Of a DNA stretch of 64,000 bases, positions 44,341 to 56,300 are shown piece after piece. The DNA lies in assembly GCA_038277395.1 (NCBI GenBank), contig CM076190.1:237329177-237393176 (forward strand), given 5' to 3'. Position numbers and translations under genes: made by a program. Positions within the stretch are counted from its first letter, which is position 1, and each line of letters starts with the position of its first letter. The DNA is from Dryocosmus kuriphilus (lineage: Eukaryota; Arthropoda; Insecta; Hymenoptera; Cynipidae). The notes beneath the pieces were generated by a model. The model did no database searches. It was not told the DNA's origin and saw only the letters and a program-made list of their open reading frames with translations.

Positions 44341-47245
44341 CGGTCCCTTCATGGGGATCACATGAACCTTGTAGTGGGCGGGAGATTTTAAGGGTCTAAT
44401 CGGACGAGAGATCTAGAGTAGGTGAATCAAAGTGACTACATCGTGACATACGGCTGCTCTGGGTAACTGGGGGTCTGCTGGATCCTGTCGAAGAGGCGAC
44501 CCATTCAGGGGGTAATGGCAAAGCGCCTTGTAATATTGCACACGCGCGAATCCTCATGCTTCCAAGATAAGATGTGATCAACGTGTCGAAGATTGAAGAA
44601 CACCAGGGTTCTCAAATCCTTGAACATTCTGGCGTACCCCACTCAACCGAGACCGGCACGGCGGTGTTTATAGGATCTGTTGGTACAGAAACTTAGGAAA
44701 ACTATAAAACTATGTCGAATCCCTTAGTATTTAGACACTCCCCCAGCAATAGGGGCTCTGCAGAGAGTCGCTTTTATTTCCCCAGCATCTCATGGAACTA
44801 CAATGTCTAAGTAATCACGGAAAAACGCAAAAAATAAAAAGGGACTCATCAGGGGTCCTTATTTAACACATCTCAAAAAGTGGACGGAACCAAGTGGTTC
44901 GCCTCCCCAGTTGCGATTGATAACGAAGCCAGCATGACGACAACGTTGCAATAGTTCAACAAGAAACGACCGGGATTTCAGTAAGCAAAAAGAATCGCTC
45001 CGGTGCAGAAGAATTGAAATTTCGCATTGCGCGGGTTTGAAGGAGCAGCCAAGGATACTCAGAAGGTGTATTTGATCGCAAAAATTCATCTGGAACAACT
45101 CCTCTTCCCCCTGGCTTGCCGATAGGGGGAACCATGGACTCTCCACCGAAGAGGGAGTCAAAAACGTCTAAGACTCTGAAACCATAGGGTCTCACCTTTG
45201 CGCAGATGGCCAGCAACGCTTTCGTGAAGGTCGTCGTCGCATCGGTTTATCCTGAGGCCTATCTAATTACATTGTATTTGGAAAAGCTGAACGATGAAAT
45301 CTCAAAATAGATTGATGCATTAAGCCATGAGGGACGCAACGCCATGTTCGAGGACATCTTCTTCATGTCGGGAGCTATCGTGGTGGAGGCCGGCGACACC
45401 GGGTCGAGGGCTCGTCTGGGAGAAGGGACACTATCGTTTAGGCCCAAGGAGGGACTGAACGTGGTGATCCGGGGACTAAGTTCCTCCAAAGGTACTAATC
45501 AGCGACCGTAATGATCCCCGGTACCGCTGAGGTTCCAACGATTGTTCTGGGACGCCTGAGGTTTCAAAACCCAACCCTCCGAATGGAATCCTGGAGAGTA
45601 TATCCTAGTAGACAGGGAAATAGCCCAAAGGGGACGGGCTTGATTTTGGCCGTAAGTTTCCCCGAAAATGCAAACAGGGCTCTTGTGGCTCTAGAATATC
45701 AGCACTACTTAGGCGCTGGTAGTGTCTTCTTCCAGCTAAATAGACAGTGACACGCAGTGGGACAAGAATCAACCGGAAATGTCCCAAGTTAGTCGATTAA
45801 TGGCCAGGAAAGGAATCTCCAAGATGCAGATAAATCTGTCTAGGATTATGTGGCTTCTTACATTAAGGTCCAAGCGAAAGAGCCCTACGGGCATTTATAT
45901 CCGTGAAGGGTATGGATGCAATAATGGTGCCTAACCATTGCTCCACGGATCTCATAGTTAATAAGGTGAGGCTCTGGGGCAACTGTGGTGAAGGACTGGA
46001 GGTATATGTTACCTCAGCGTATTTTTCGGTTGATGCTGTGGGGACCCCACTTTCTATGGAGATTGGGGTACTTTTAGAGCAACGTCAAGGGAATAAAGTC
46101 CCTCTGCTATTGGCTTGTGATGCTAACGCTCAACATGTGGTGTGAGGGAGCACGAACACCACCGTACCTAATCAAGGTAACACACCCACGTGCCAGAGTA
46201 AAGACAAGAGTGACGTTGTCGACTTGACTCTATGCTCGGAAGATCTGAGGAGCAATGTAGCGGAATGAACAGTTTTTAAGGAGAAATCTCTCTCTCTTCT
46301 CTCTCTCTCTGATCACAAATACATCTTGCTCTATTTGGTCTTAACGAAGCCGGAGATTTCGAATGTCAGGAACCACAGGGACCCACATTGGACTACTACA
46401 AGGAGGAACTCAAAGGCAGGCTCGGCGAGTTTCCGACGAGGTATGGAACCATGGATGAATTAGGGCATTTCGTGGATTCCTTGACGAGGCCTTTGATGAC
46501 ATCTTATGAGAAGAGCTGCCCTATGAGCACAATAAAATCTATGAAAGTAGCTGGTGGTGGAACAATCAAATAGAGGGGCACCAGAAGAGGACTAGAGCAT
46601 TGTGTAATAGGGCAAACAAAACCAAACTTCCGTCAGACTGGGGCAAATATAAACAGGCTCAAACGCACTACAAGGAAAACAGAAAGATACATAGGCCTGG
46701 AAACGGTACTGGGACTCGCGTCGTTTTGCATGGGCTTGGCCATCAGAAACTGGATCCGGGAAACGCACCGGGAGTACTGGGAACAAACTAAGGGATGTCA
46801 ACGGGCTAAGAACATCCTGGGCCACGAGTGCAGAATGGATCATGCCATAAATATCCTGAAGTTACCCAAGAAGTGTAAAAGAATAGTGGTTTAGATGCTC
46901 ATAAAGCACAACCATTTAAATTGGCGCAAGGACAAGGTGAGACTCATTCCTAAAACAGAGTGCAATAAATGCGATAGGCAACAACATTCATCCCTTTATG
47001 TTATGTGCTAATTTCCGGGACTTTCCGGTCTTTGGAAGCAAGTCCTCGGAGATCATTTCACGGAACCTGGGGACAACAGAACGCTATACGTGGGCGGTAT
47101 TGCAGTTTTTATTAAGAGGTCTGGAATGGTCCAATAAGATTAGACGTCTAAGAGTGTGGCACAATGGATTTATAGCCGGAGCACCAGAAGGACCACTATC
47201 GAGGGCCCACGTCCGCCAATAAAATGACTAACTAACTAACTAACT
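44341..47245 (+). mobile_element. R1-like LINE with target duplication, internally deleted
   Basis: Flanked by ATAGTTTT at 44333-44340 and 47246-47253; the 3' end is a short (AACT)n tail (47229-47245). The 5' part (44341-45200) is GC-richer untranslated and gag sequence. 45210-45790 is gag-like in broken frames (MFEDIFFMSGAIVVEAGD, TGSRARLGEG). 45840-46330 is endonuclease (YVTSAYFSVD, LLACDANAQHVV, DVVDLTLCSEDL, LSDHKYILL). 46390-46700 begins the linker before RT (LKGRLGEFPTRYGT). The RT itself is missing. The element resumes with a C-terminal cysteine region (46870-47200, PGLSGLWKQVLGDHFTEPGDNRT). It is an inactive deletion derivative. Confidence 0.83.
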
Positions 47246-47253
47246 ATAGTTTT

Positions 47254-48133
47254 TATTTGAATTGTGAAAAATGGTTTTAACAATAATATTCATTTTCACC
47301 CAACTGCAAAAAAAGTGGCACGTTTGGGACATACTTCATTATTTTATTATTAGTTTATTAAATTCGAAGAAGCATTAATAAGAAGATCAAGGATACAATT
47401 TTACAGTGGTCATTGTTTCGATCTTTAATTTTAAAAGATCTGTACGCACAAATATAGCAAGATGTAAAAAGACCGAGCGCGTGGTGCGAGGTAAATATGT
47501 TATCGAGCACGAAGCGCCAGTGCCAATAGAAGCACTCCATAGGCGTGCTCATACCTCGCCTGTAACGCGCAAGTAATACATAAGATAAATGTTACCTGAA
47601 AAAATACAAATGCATAATATTTGCAAAATTTTTAGCGCCATTTGAATGCTGTATTTGAATTTTTAATTATTGACGTCTAATTTGAATTCAGCGACCTCAA
47701 AATGCCCATTGTACTAAGATTCATGCAAATATTCAACGGTTCGAGATTCTGACCGCCATATTGAATCCGTGATTTCGACTTTTTCACTTTATGACTTTAA
47801 GGTCGAATTCAGAGATATCAAAGACTCAATTGTCGCAAGTTTCTTACAAAGCAGCATCACGTAATATATGGACGAACTGTGGTTGGTAAAATTAAATGTA
47901 TGTAAGATAATATTTAGCGAGTATTCATGCGCCTCACGAAGTTTCATGACTTGAGTCTGATATCTTGAAATATAGCTATCGCAGGAGGACAAGCTTATCG
48001 CCCATCATAATCATTGAGATAACGACTATAGTTGTATGAATCATCTAAGAAAGAAGCAGAAGTTTCCTTAGTTATGCACTATTAACTTAACTTTTCAAGG
48101 AAGTTTTATCCATTTTTGTTCCAATTTTGAAGG
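47254..48133. other. upstream region of unit 3, no other gene
   Basis: It holds a remnant of monomer sequence to about 47310, a GC-rich palindromic block (47480-47575) and then the upstream sequence shared with units 1 and 2 ('gacgtctaatttgaattcagc', 47670). The TATA position reads TATGAA at 48035-48040. Confidence 0.5.
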
Positions 48134-48188
48134 ATGAACATCGTTTATACGCTAGTCATATCATTGGCGATTGTCTTTAATTCAACTG
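48134..48188 (+). CDS. unit 3 exon 1, signal peptide
   Basis: ATG 48134 with leader MNIVYTLVISLAIVFNST, one codon base, then G|GTAAAT at 48189. It differs from the unit 2 exon by a handful of substitutions. It fits acceptor TAG|AG at 62895 in phase. The intervening intron is 14.7 kb, swollen by a hAT and two LINEs. Confidence 0.7.
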
Positions 48189-49676
48189 GTAAATATAATA
48201 ATAAAATATACCTGTAAATTAAGTGGCACTTTCGTTTATTCCGCACTTAACAATTAAACCGAATGTGAGCTACTTTGAGTTAGAGTAGAAGCGGAAATAT
48301 TTGCGCTTTATTCTAAATCATTACGTAAAAATTTAAAGTCTAAACTGTTCGTAACAGATAGGAGAAACATTTTCACAATTACGAAATTAGATAGTGTCGG
48401 TTTGAAATTTGTAAGCTTCACGAATTTTTTCAACATGCATCCCTTAGAATCACAAAACAATGCTCTTATCCATTTTTGTCGCCAGGAATCGATATTTTTT
48501 TCATGAAACACATCAGATATTTTTGAAAAGATACAAATTTTTAAAACGTGAGAATATGTTTTGAAATATTCGAGGTATAGTTCTTCTTTAAACCATTAGT
48601 TCCTTTAGAAAACTCACACGTTTAAAAAATTTGAGGTTATGTTAGTAAATTTTTTATGCAAATGGATATATCTCTTTCAACAAAAATTATTAGGTAGTTT
48701 AGAGCACCTTGCACTGATTAGACTGGCATTCTTGCACCTTCTGTATCTTTTGCCAACATCACGAATATGCTTTTTGGAAAACTAACCTGAACCTGATTCA
48801 GTAGCATTTTACTCATTTGTCTCTTTCTAGCACGCTTTTGCAGGCACAAAACCTGCTTTCGGCTGTTTCCAGTTTACATGGTTTGCATACATTTAATTTT
48901 TTCCAAAATTAAATTTTCGCAAAAAATAAAACACAGAAGCAATCTAAAGTTATAAATAACCAGACGATGTCACAGCAGGGAAGTTATTTCAATAAAAATA
49001 TTTACAAAAGATATAAGTTCTACAGTTTTGGTTTCTGTTGTGCATTCTCGAGAGAAACTTATATTTGTAAATACATTTTAACGAAAGGAGTATAAATTTC
49101 GAATATTCTCGGTTAGGAAGGTCTCGCAGAAAATAGGTATAGATTTCAATAAAAATTATTAGCTCTTTTAAAAAGCATACAGGCTTAAGTAATTTGAGGT
49201 TACGTTAGTAAACTTTCGTCATAAATTAAAATTTTAATAATAATCGTTAGGTGCTTTAGAGAATTTACATTTTTCAAACATATGTGGTTATTTTAGGGAG
49301 AATTTGTCAGAAATCAACCTTTTTCAGCAAGTCATCAGGCTTTGCAGGATACATGCAAGTATCAATACCTTTAGTTTATGTTAGGGAATTGCCGCTGGAA
49401 ATGAATATTCTTGAACAGAAAATTCACACTTTTAGTAAACTACGAGTTTCATAAATTTTAGTTCTTCTTGAAAACTCACAAGTTTCAGGAATTTGAGGAA
49501 ATGTCAGGAAAGCTTTAGCGTAAAGCAATATTTTCATGAAATTTGATATTACATATTTTTAAAAACATAAAACATGTATCATGTTTAGGTTATATTACTT
49601 TTATTCACTATTTTGTATGAGCTCTCATAAAAATATAAATCTTCGTTTAAAATCACGTAACATAACGGTCCATGTT
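48189..49676 (+). other. unit 3 intron, 5' part with 88-bp monomers
   Basis: Colinear with 33276-34860 of unit 2 and 17434-18668 of unit 1. It includes the empty site for the unit 1 mariner at 49540-49555. It ends at the hAT terminus CAGTGGCGTAGC. Confidence 0.65.
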
Positions 49677-49813
49677 CAGTGGCGTAGCTTGCCCTAGACT
49701 GGCCCTGTACCAAATTTGTCAGGTGGCCGTTCTAATGGACTGCGGCGAAGCACAAATGGAGGGTAAAGATTTTTCACAAATAAAACAAAAACGCTCGCAT
49801 TGAATGAAATAAG

Positions 49814-49815
<2 letters not shown>

Positions 49816-49861
<46 letters not shown>
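49816..49861. repeat. (TA)n microsatellite
   Basis: About 23 uninterrupted TA units inside the 3' part of the hAT element. Likely highly variable in length. Confidence 0.95.
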
Positions 49862-49864
<3 letters not shown>

Positions 49865-50584
49865 TGATTATAAGCAATTACTTACAATTAATGCTCCTAG
49901 GAGCCAAATTAACCAAACAATTGAAATATATACTTTTCTCGCCTTTTTTTCGGCAAACTTATTTATTAAATCATCCATAGCTAGAGACAATACTATTTCT
50001 TCGAGATTTTTGCCTCTATAGACAGTCCTGACATGCCTGATAGCTGTTCTTGCCCCGCAGAAGTCCTAAGAAAATTTTTAGTCAGTTTTAATTTCGAAAA
50101 GGTTCTTTCAGCTCTTACAAATGTAACAGATAGGGTCAAACGTGGAAATCATGCTGTTATTACCTCTGAAAAAATGTATGCAAGGCTATTGAATTTTATC
50201 AGTAGTAATTCCGTGAGTTCGTCAACGGAATGAATTTCTTGAGTTTCAGCTTTTAAGCATGTTTTCAAAGCGTTTAATTTTACATACGAAACAACTGCCA
50301 TGTCTTTACTGTATTTAACAGTCAGTTTTCCGCCTTCCTTTTTTATTATTTCGTTTGAAAACGAAAAGTGTTTCTCCGATTGTAACACTTCGAACGTATT
50401 ACTCAGCTCACAGAGGCTCTGAAATCTTTGTTTAGTTTGATAAATGAATATAGCTAAACAGTAATGGTACACATTGATTTTGACGTACGATCCGGGTCTG
50501 AAATTCTCTTATCTTCTGATAACTCAGAAAAAAAAAGCGCATTGTTATCTTCCGTCTTTTATTTTTGAAAACAGTTGCTACGCC

Positions 50585-50805
50585 GAATCTTTTGCTAGAT
50601 CTGTGGACTCATTCAGCAAACCATGGAATGCCAATTGCTCCAGCATAACCTTGCCCTCTATATTTGGACAAATCGACACGTTTTCTGTGTTTAGGATGGT
50701 CAGATCTAACCTAACAGCCATGTCTGCTACCAGTCTTGCCCGCTTGTCAATCCAAAGCATGCCCCATTCCTGAGACTTTGCGTTGAAATCGCCGGCTGAT
50801 ATAAA
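50585..50805 (-). mobile_element. R1-like LINE endonuclease fragment fused in frame to the hAT transposase
   Basis: Inside the 205-codon minus frame (50578-51195) the hAT sequence (EIKIYEPSLGFI) switches at about 50803 to SAGDFNAKSQEWGM. The text onward (DKRARLVADMAVRLDLTILNTENV, in part) is LINE endonuclease, homologous to AGDFNAKSQEW at 55945. A LINE fragment therefore replaced the catalytic part of the hAT without breaking the frame. Confidence 0.75.
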
Positions 50806-51731
50806 CCCCAAAGAGGGCTCGTATATTTTTATTTCTTGAGGTACACGATCATTACTTTCTGTTGTCGAGATGTATCGAAAAACTACAGATAATTGGACAA
50901 TTTTTGACCGGTCTTGTGTTGTATCCAAAGTAATCGCCGGAACTGGAGCTTTTTTAATTTCGAAAACAGTATTCTGCCTAACTACGCTACGAAACAAATT
51001 AGCAATCTCATTTTGAATCCTGGGGCTGAAATAATTTATTTCACCTTTTGGCTTCAAAAGATGATCTTTTAAAATAGAACAATAATTAGATATTAAACGT
51101 GAAATTGGCATGAAATTTTCAGATTCAGAATCATGACCTCTTAAAGGTAAATTGCATGATGCTAAGGTAATTGCAACATTAATTATAGGATGCAATACTT
51201 ATCGCCAGAAAATAATTTTACTCTTGATTTCACTTTGCAATAAAGAATCGACGGTATTTTCTTGGAACCAATTATTATAAAGTAGAGCCGCGTTAATGTG
51301 CTTCTGTGAGTTTTCATGGTCAGATATACATAGTATAAAATTTCTTCTAATGGAAACACCGTTAACCCATGCAAAGGAGTATGATTTGCTTTGACGCTGT
51401 GCTAACAAGCAACGAAAGTGCCAATACCGTTTGCATAAAATATTAGCATAACGTAGCCATGGCCTTTAAATTTATATACCAGTCTTATTTAAATATGCTT
51501 AATGATAGGCTGAAAAACATCGCTTTGTTTCTGGATCATTTAGAAACGGCCCTTGTGGTTTAAATGGGCCCAATTTAAAAATTATTTTTCGTACGCATTC
51601 AGTAAGGCTGTCATCAAAATTCCCTATATCTGACGAAGATATAATATGAAATTCTTCAAACTTCTTAGGATCTTCGGTATGGGTTTCTTCTACTTCCGGA
51701 ACCTCTGATAGACAATGTGCTCCAGAAGAAT

Positions 51732-52212
51732 CTAAAAACAGTATTAAATAAAATTAGTACTGAGAATATTTTGTGAATTATTCCAAACTCGAGGATTAAA
51801 AATATTAATTGAATAAGTACTTAGATTCTTTACTAGTATTTAAAGATTTATTCTATTACCTATCGATCAATCAACTCTACTTAATGACATAAAATTTTAA
51901 TTCATATTAGTATATTGATTGATTGATTTAAATTTTATGTTATTAAATGTATAATAATATAAAAACAAAATTTATTTAATTAATACTCTGAGCACGCAAG
52001 CGGTGCGCAGCGCAGTGCGCACCCTAACTCTAACTCTAACACTTGTCACCAGAATTCATATAAAACTATGTATGTGTGCTTTTCCGCGACGACATATAGC
52101 GTGTCTCTATATGAGTTCTACGTCACACCGCGTGGAATGCCCCGCTCCCTATCATGAAGAAAATTATAAACGAGAATTATTTTCTCTGTGTAGATAGGTA
52201 CTTTGTACATAC
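51732..52212 (-). other. intron of the hAT transposase gene
   Basis: 481 nt, donor GTATGT (52212) and acceptor TTTTTAG (51732). Spliced exons join in phase and give continuous similarity to hAT transposases with the N-terminal SS.AH region. Confidence 0.6.
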
Positions 52213-52426
52213 CATTGAAATCTAAATCACTGACAGAATCTGATTGCTGAAAAAATGAAGAAATTTTGGTCAATTTCTTTATAACTTCCTCCTTTTCCGG
52301 TTTTCTTTCTTCCAGTAGCTCCAATGCGATGGGGTAATCACGTTTACATATTGAAACAAACGGAATGACTGATGTCTGCTGGCGCACCAGAGAAGAAAAT
52401 ACAATCCATAGCGTAGGCAAATTCAA

Positions 52427-53150
52427 AAACTATATTTTCAATCCCGTTGAATCCCGTTTTTATGGACTGAACATTTCAATTGGCTTCAACGATTTTAAAT
52501 TCAATTTTGGTTTGATTTTTTGATTAGAAAATTAATTTTGCCTTAAACATTCAAAAATAAAATTTTATTTTAATGTTTTTATTTTATTAAAAATACTTTT
52601 TTGTGACTTTATAATTTATCGAACTTTTTAAATAAACATTTCTCTTAAAAATTGAATAAAAAATTAACTCTTATTGATTTAATCATAAACGTACTGTTAA
52701 ATTTAAGATAACTAATACTTAGCTTTACATAATGTTTATGAAATAAAAATTTTCAAATATTTTTTTTATTTTTTATTTATATTATTTTAAAACATTTATG
52801 ATATACACAAAGTAGATTTTTAATTTTACTAGTTTAATTATTACATTGATTAATTACAATTTTATCAACATTTTTACCACAAATATTAGGTTTTCTTTGA
52901 ATGTCGAACGTATAATTTAATATCCATAAATAAAAAAATAAGCTGGCTATTATTCATTTTTTTTTTATTAAATGAAAAAGAATAATATTTAGAAATACAA
53001 ATAATTGTAAAAAAATATTTAAATATATATTCTCGCATATTTATATATTACTTGTATATTATTGTGCACAATAAATTAAAGAAAATTAATATATAACAGT
53101 TTTAGAGGATCTGTACTTCAAGTAGGTGATGAAATTATACAAAATATTCC
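52427..53150. other. very AT-rich non-coding interval
   Basis: Long runs of A, T and AT with no open frame, element end or RNA feature that I can support. It lies between the hAT coding region and the tRNA-like sequence. Confidence 0.5.
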
Positions 53151-53152
53151 AA

Positions 53153-53232
53153 GCGGCTGTTAGCTCAGGCGGTAGTGTAACAGGGTTTTAACCAGAACGG
53201 AGGCGACAATCGAAGTTCGAGTCCTACTTAAG
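53153..53232 (+). pseudogene. tRNA-like sequence (tRNA pseudogene or tRNA-derived SINE head)
   Basis: It contains an A-box-like TTAGCTCAGGCGG (53160-53172) and a B-box-like GTTCGAGTCC (53215-53224) at tRNA spacing. The T stem and acceptor stem do not pair, and no clean anticodon stem can be drawn around TTTTAA. The internal polymerase III promoter pattern is clear but the fold is not, so it is not called as a functional tRNA. Confidence 0.55.
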
Positions 53233-53319
53233 TATATATTAATAATGACAATTTTTCTTAAGATAATTAATATATATATTTATTGTTATTGTTATTATTA
53301 GTAGATTTTCATTTTTTTC

Positions 53320-56300
53320 TTGAAGGAGGTGGATATCCTTTTGACGGACTCTGCGGAGGACCCGGCCTAACAAACGGCTCCTACCCACCAAAACTACCTC
53401 CCCTCCTTGCCAAACAATGACCCAGGAATCTGCGTTCGCATTTCTTCAGGGTCAACTTCTATAGGAGTATTACGCTGTACCTCAGCGTCCTCCTGTTGGT
53501 CATACTTGTCAGTTTTACACGTCATCCTCAGCAGTGCGATGAAAATAGCACATAGGACTCGTCGGCCTCCGACAACAGACAAGGTTTAAGGTCATCAGCG
53601 CTTTCCTTTCGGTCTACTTATTTCACTCAATTCCTGGTCCCCGCGTGCGGGTTCAGTGGTTTGGTTGTGCTCTTTCTCTTCGGTTTTCGTCTTTCTTCTT
53701 CTCTCTGAGTACACCTTCAACGTATTTAGCGACTGCATATCAATTCGTTTGGGTTCGCACCATCAGGTTCATGATGTTATTTGGCGTCGCTATTCCCTTC
53801 AGTTCGATCTCCAATTCCCTTCTCCTTTCAAACAATCTGTTGCACTCAAGAAGTGTATGTTCAGCATCATCCGGTACAACCGGACAGTAGCTACAGCTCG
53901 GGCTGCTTTTCTTTTCCCTACGGTATAGGTGGATGTTGAAGAGGTAATGGCCAAGGAGGAATTGCGTGAGGTAAAAATTTAGATCCCCACGTTTTCTGCC
54001 AATCCATGGAGTTATCCCGCCAATAGGGCTGGTCGTACATCTACCCCTGCTTTCTCTGCTCCATCTTCTTTCCCAATCGTGGACCGTTGCGCTTCTCTCC
54101 TGTTTAAAAATTTCTTTATTTTCACCTGATCATTTGGCTTCATAGATACTCTTTCTCTCTTGCGCTAGTAGGCCTATCAGAATGGTGCACGAGGTGTTCA
54201 ATACTGCTGGTCCAGGTACTATTTTGTACGCAATCGTTATTCTGAGTGCACCTTTCCTATGGTCCATTGCCAACCTGTTGCGTTATTTTTCCACTCGAAG
54301 TGCATCTGCCCATATTTCCGCTCCATAAAGTATGACGGGGTGGGTAACGCTCATCAGAGTCCTCCGGTAGTAATCCCTTGGTCCGGCTATATATGGCATA
54401 AGCCTTGATAGCATGGCTAACACGGTCTCCAACATTTCAGCTGCCCTTGATATCTGTGCCCAAAAGGTGAGTCTCTCGTCGATAATTTTTCAGAGATATT
54501 TTATCTCACTCACAGCTTCTATTTTGTGGATGGCTACTTCTGCATTGCAGGGCTTAGAAAAGCATCTTTGTCGGGTGCGGACCACCATCTCCGTTTTCTT
54601 TTTTGCTAGCTCCAGCCCACGTTCTCGCAGCCAAGTTTCAATCTGCAACGAAACTAGTTTCACCCCCAATTTTTGCCGTTTCTTCTGATCTGACTCTTAT
54701 GAGAGCAGTCAAATCATCCGCAAAACCCACAAGTTTGGTGCCCTCGGCAACGTCAAGGGTTAGAACTTCATCATAGACTCCATACCAGAGATCCGGACTA
54801 ACAGCGGAAACTTGGCTGCCCCTGCTGCAATCCTTGAACTTTTTGAGCCCTCTCTAAGGCCATGTTGGTTTCCAGCCAGACCTCCTACAGCTTTGATTGC
54901 CATTCTTAATCTGGCAGGTATAAGCTCCTTATGAAGCTTAACGGCCACGTCCAATATGCACAAAGGTCTGAAAGACGACGGAGTTCTCGGCGAAAATTTC
55001 CCCTTGTCTAGCAGCAATAACCTCTGAACTTTCCATCTGGCGCTAAAAACTCCTGCTTTTAGGCCGTAGGTGTACATGTTTAGGTGTAGATGCGGGAACT
55101 ACCTCGCAATGAACTTGATGATTTCCACAGGTATACCATCTGGCTCCGGTGCTTTACCGTTTGGCATACTGGAGGACGCCTTTTTAAGTTCCTGCACTGC
55201 AGAAAGTGGATTTTCGTCTGCTGTGAGAGTTCGATGACGATTTTCTCTGGATATTGGGGAAAAAGTTCCCTTACTATATTTTTCATCATTTCTGATTCCA
55301 TTTTTCCCACCAGTGGCGGACATTTAGTTTTCCTGTGACTATCTGTTATTCGAGGCCCCAGGTATCACTGTCAACGTCAGTGCAAATCGTCGCCCATTTG
55401 TCGGCCTTACTCGCCTTTATGGCTTGGTTTGTCTCTTTCTTTGTGGCTTTGCATTCCTTGTTTATCATGTCGTCTTTACATATCCTTCTTCGGGCTGCGA
55501 GTAGTTTTCTTCTTAATTTCAGGCAGCTTTTTCTCAGTGCGGCTATCTCCTCTGTCCATCAGTATACAAGGGGCCTCCTGGTATTCTTGGCCCGCTTCCG
55601 CATGGATGCATTGCACCCGTATACTTTGAGATTCATAGTACTTTCTACTAGGTTTTCCACCGCTCCCTTTCCTTTTGAACTTTAGATCCTATTTCGAATT
55701 CTATATATTGATGGTCATTAGCTGCGTATTCCTCCAGTACCTGCCATTTTCGAATGACTCCCGCCATGCCTAAAGTAGCCAAGGTAATACCTAAGATGGT
55801 CTTCCGGTATCCTCTTCTCCTGAAAGTTGACAAGCTTTCTGTGGTTAGGGTTATCAGACCTAACTCAGCAGTCTTCTCTACCACCTCTCTTCCCCACTTA
55901 TCTGCCCGAAGCAGGTACCATTCCTGAGATTTCGCATTGAAATCTCCGGCGATTATGACTTCGCTATCCAATTTGGCACAATTATCCTCTATTTCTTCGA
56001 GTTTATTTCAGAATGTTGCAATCCCTTCGTTTGGTGATAAGTAGCAGTTGACGGCGGTGACTTCCCCGCTGCTAATTCAGATGTATGCGCCCAGCCCGCC
56101 TTGTCTACTCACGGAGAAATTGGCACCATTTCTCACCCATATAGCGGCATTTCCACTCGTGTCAGTGTACCAAATTGCAACCTTCCCAGTTTCATACGGT
56201 TCACTTACGATGAATATGTCTGCCTTTTTTTTAACAGCTGAAGCATCAGGTCTTGAGGAAGTTTCGATCGACTAAGGTTGCCTTGCAGGATTACCGCCAT

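Larger units (their letters stand above)
49677..52426 (-). mobile_element. hAT transposon (zinc-finger MYM1/DUF4371-like transposase), internally deleted
   Basis: The left end CAGTGGCGTAGC is a widespread hAT terminus; the right end was not found. On the minus strand exon 1 of the transposase gene (52426-52213) ends SDLDFN at G|GTATGT. An acceptor TTTTTAG ends at 51732, and the join reads in phase into SSGAHCLSEVPEVEE. Then come LGPFKPQGPFLNDPETKRCF (about 51540), a TTF-type finger region KSYSFAWVNG ... HENSQKHINAALLYNNWF (51199-51408) and NLPLRGHDSE with KDHLLKPKGEINYF and ITLDTTQDRSKI (50820-51195). The catalytic centre is then replaced by a LINE piece. The hAT C-terminal dimerisation part lies at 50000-50230 (VRAERTFSKLKLTKNFLRT). 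Confidence 0.87.
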
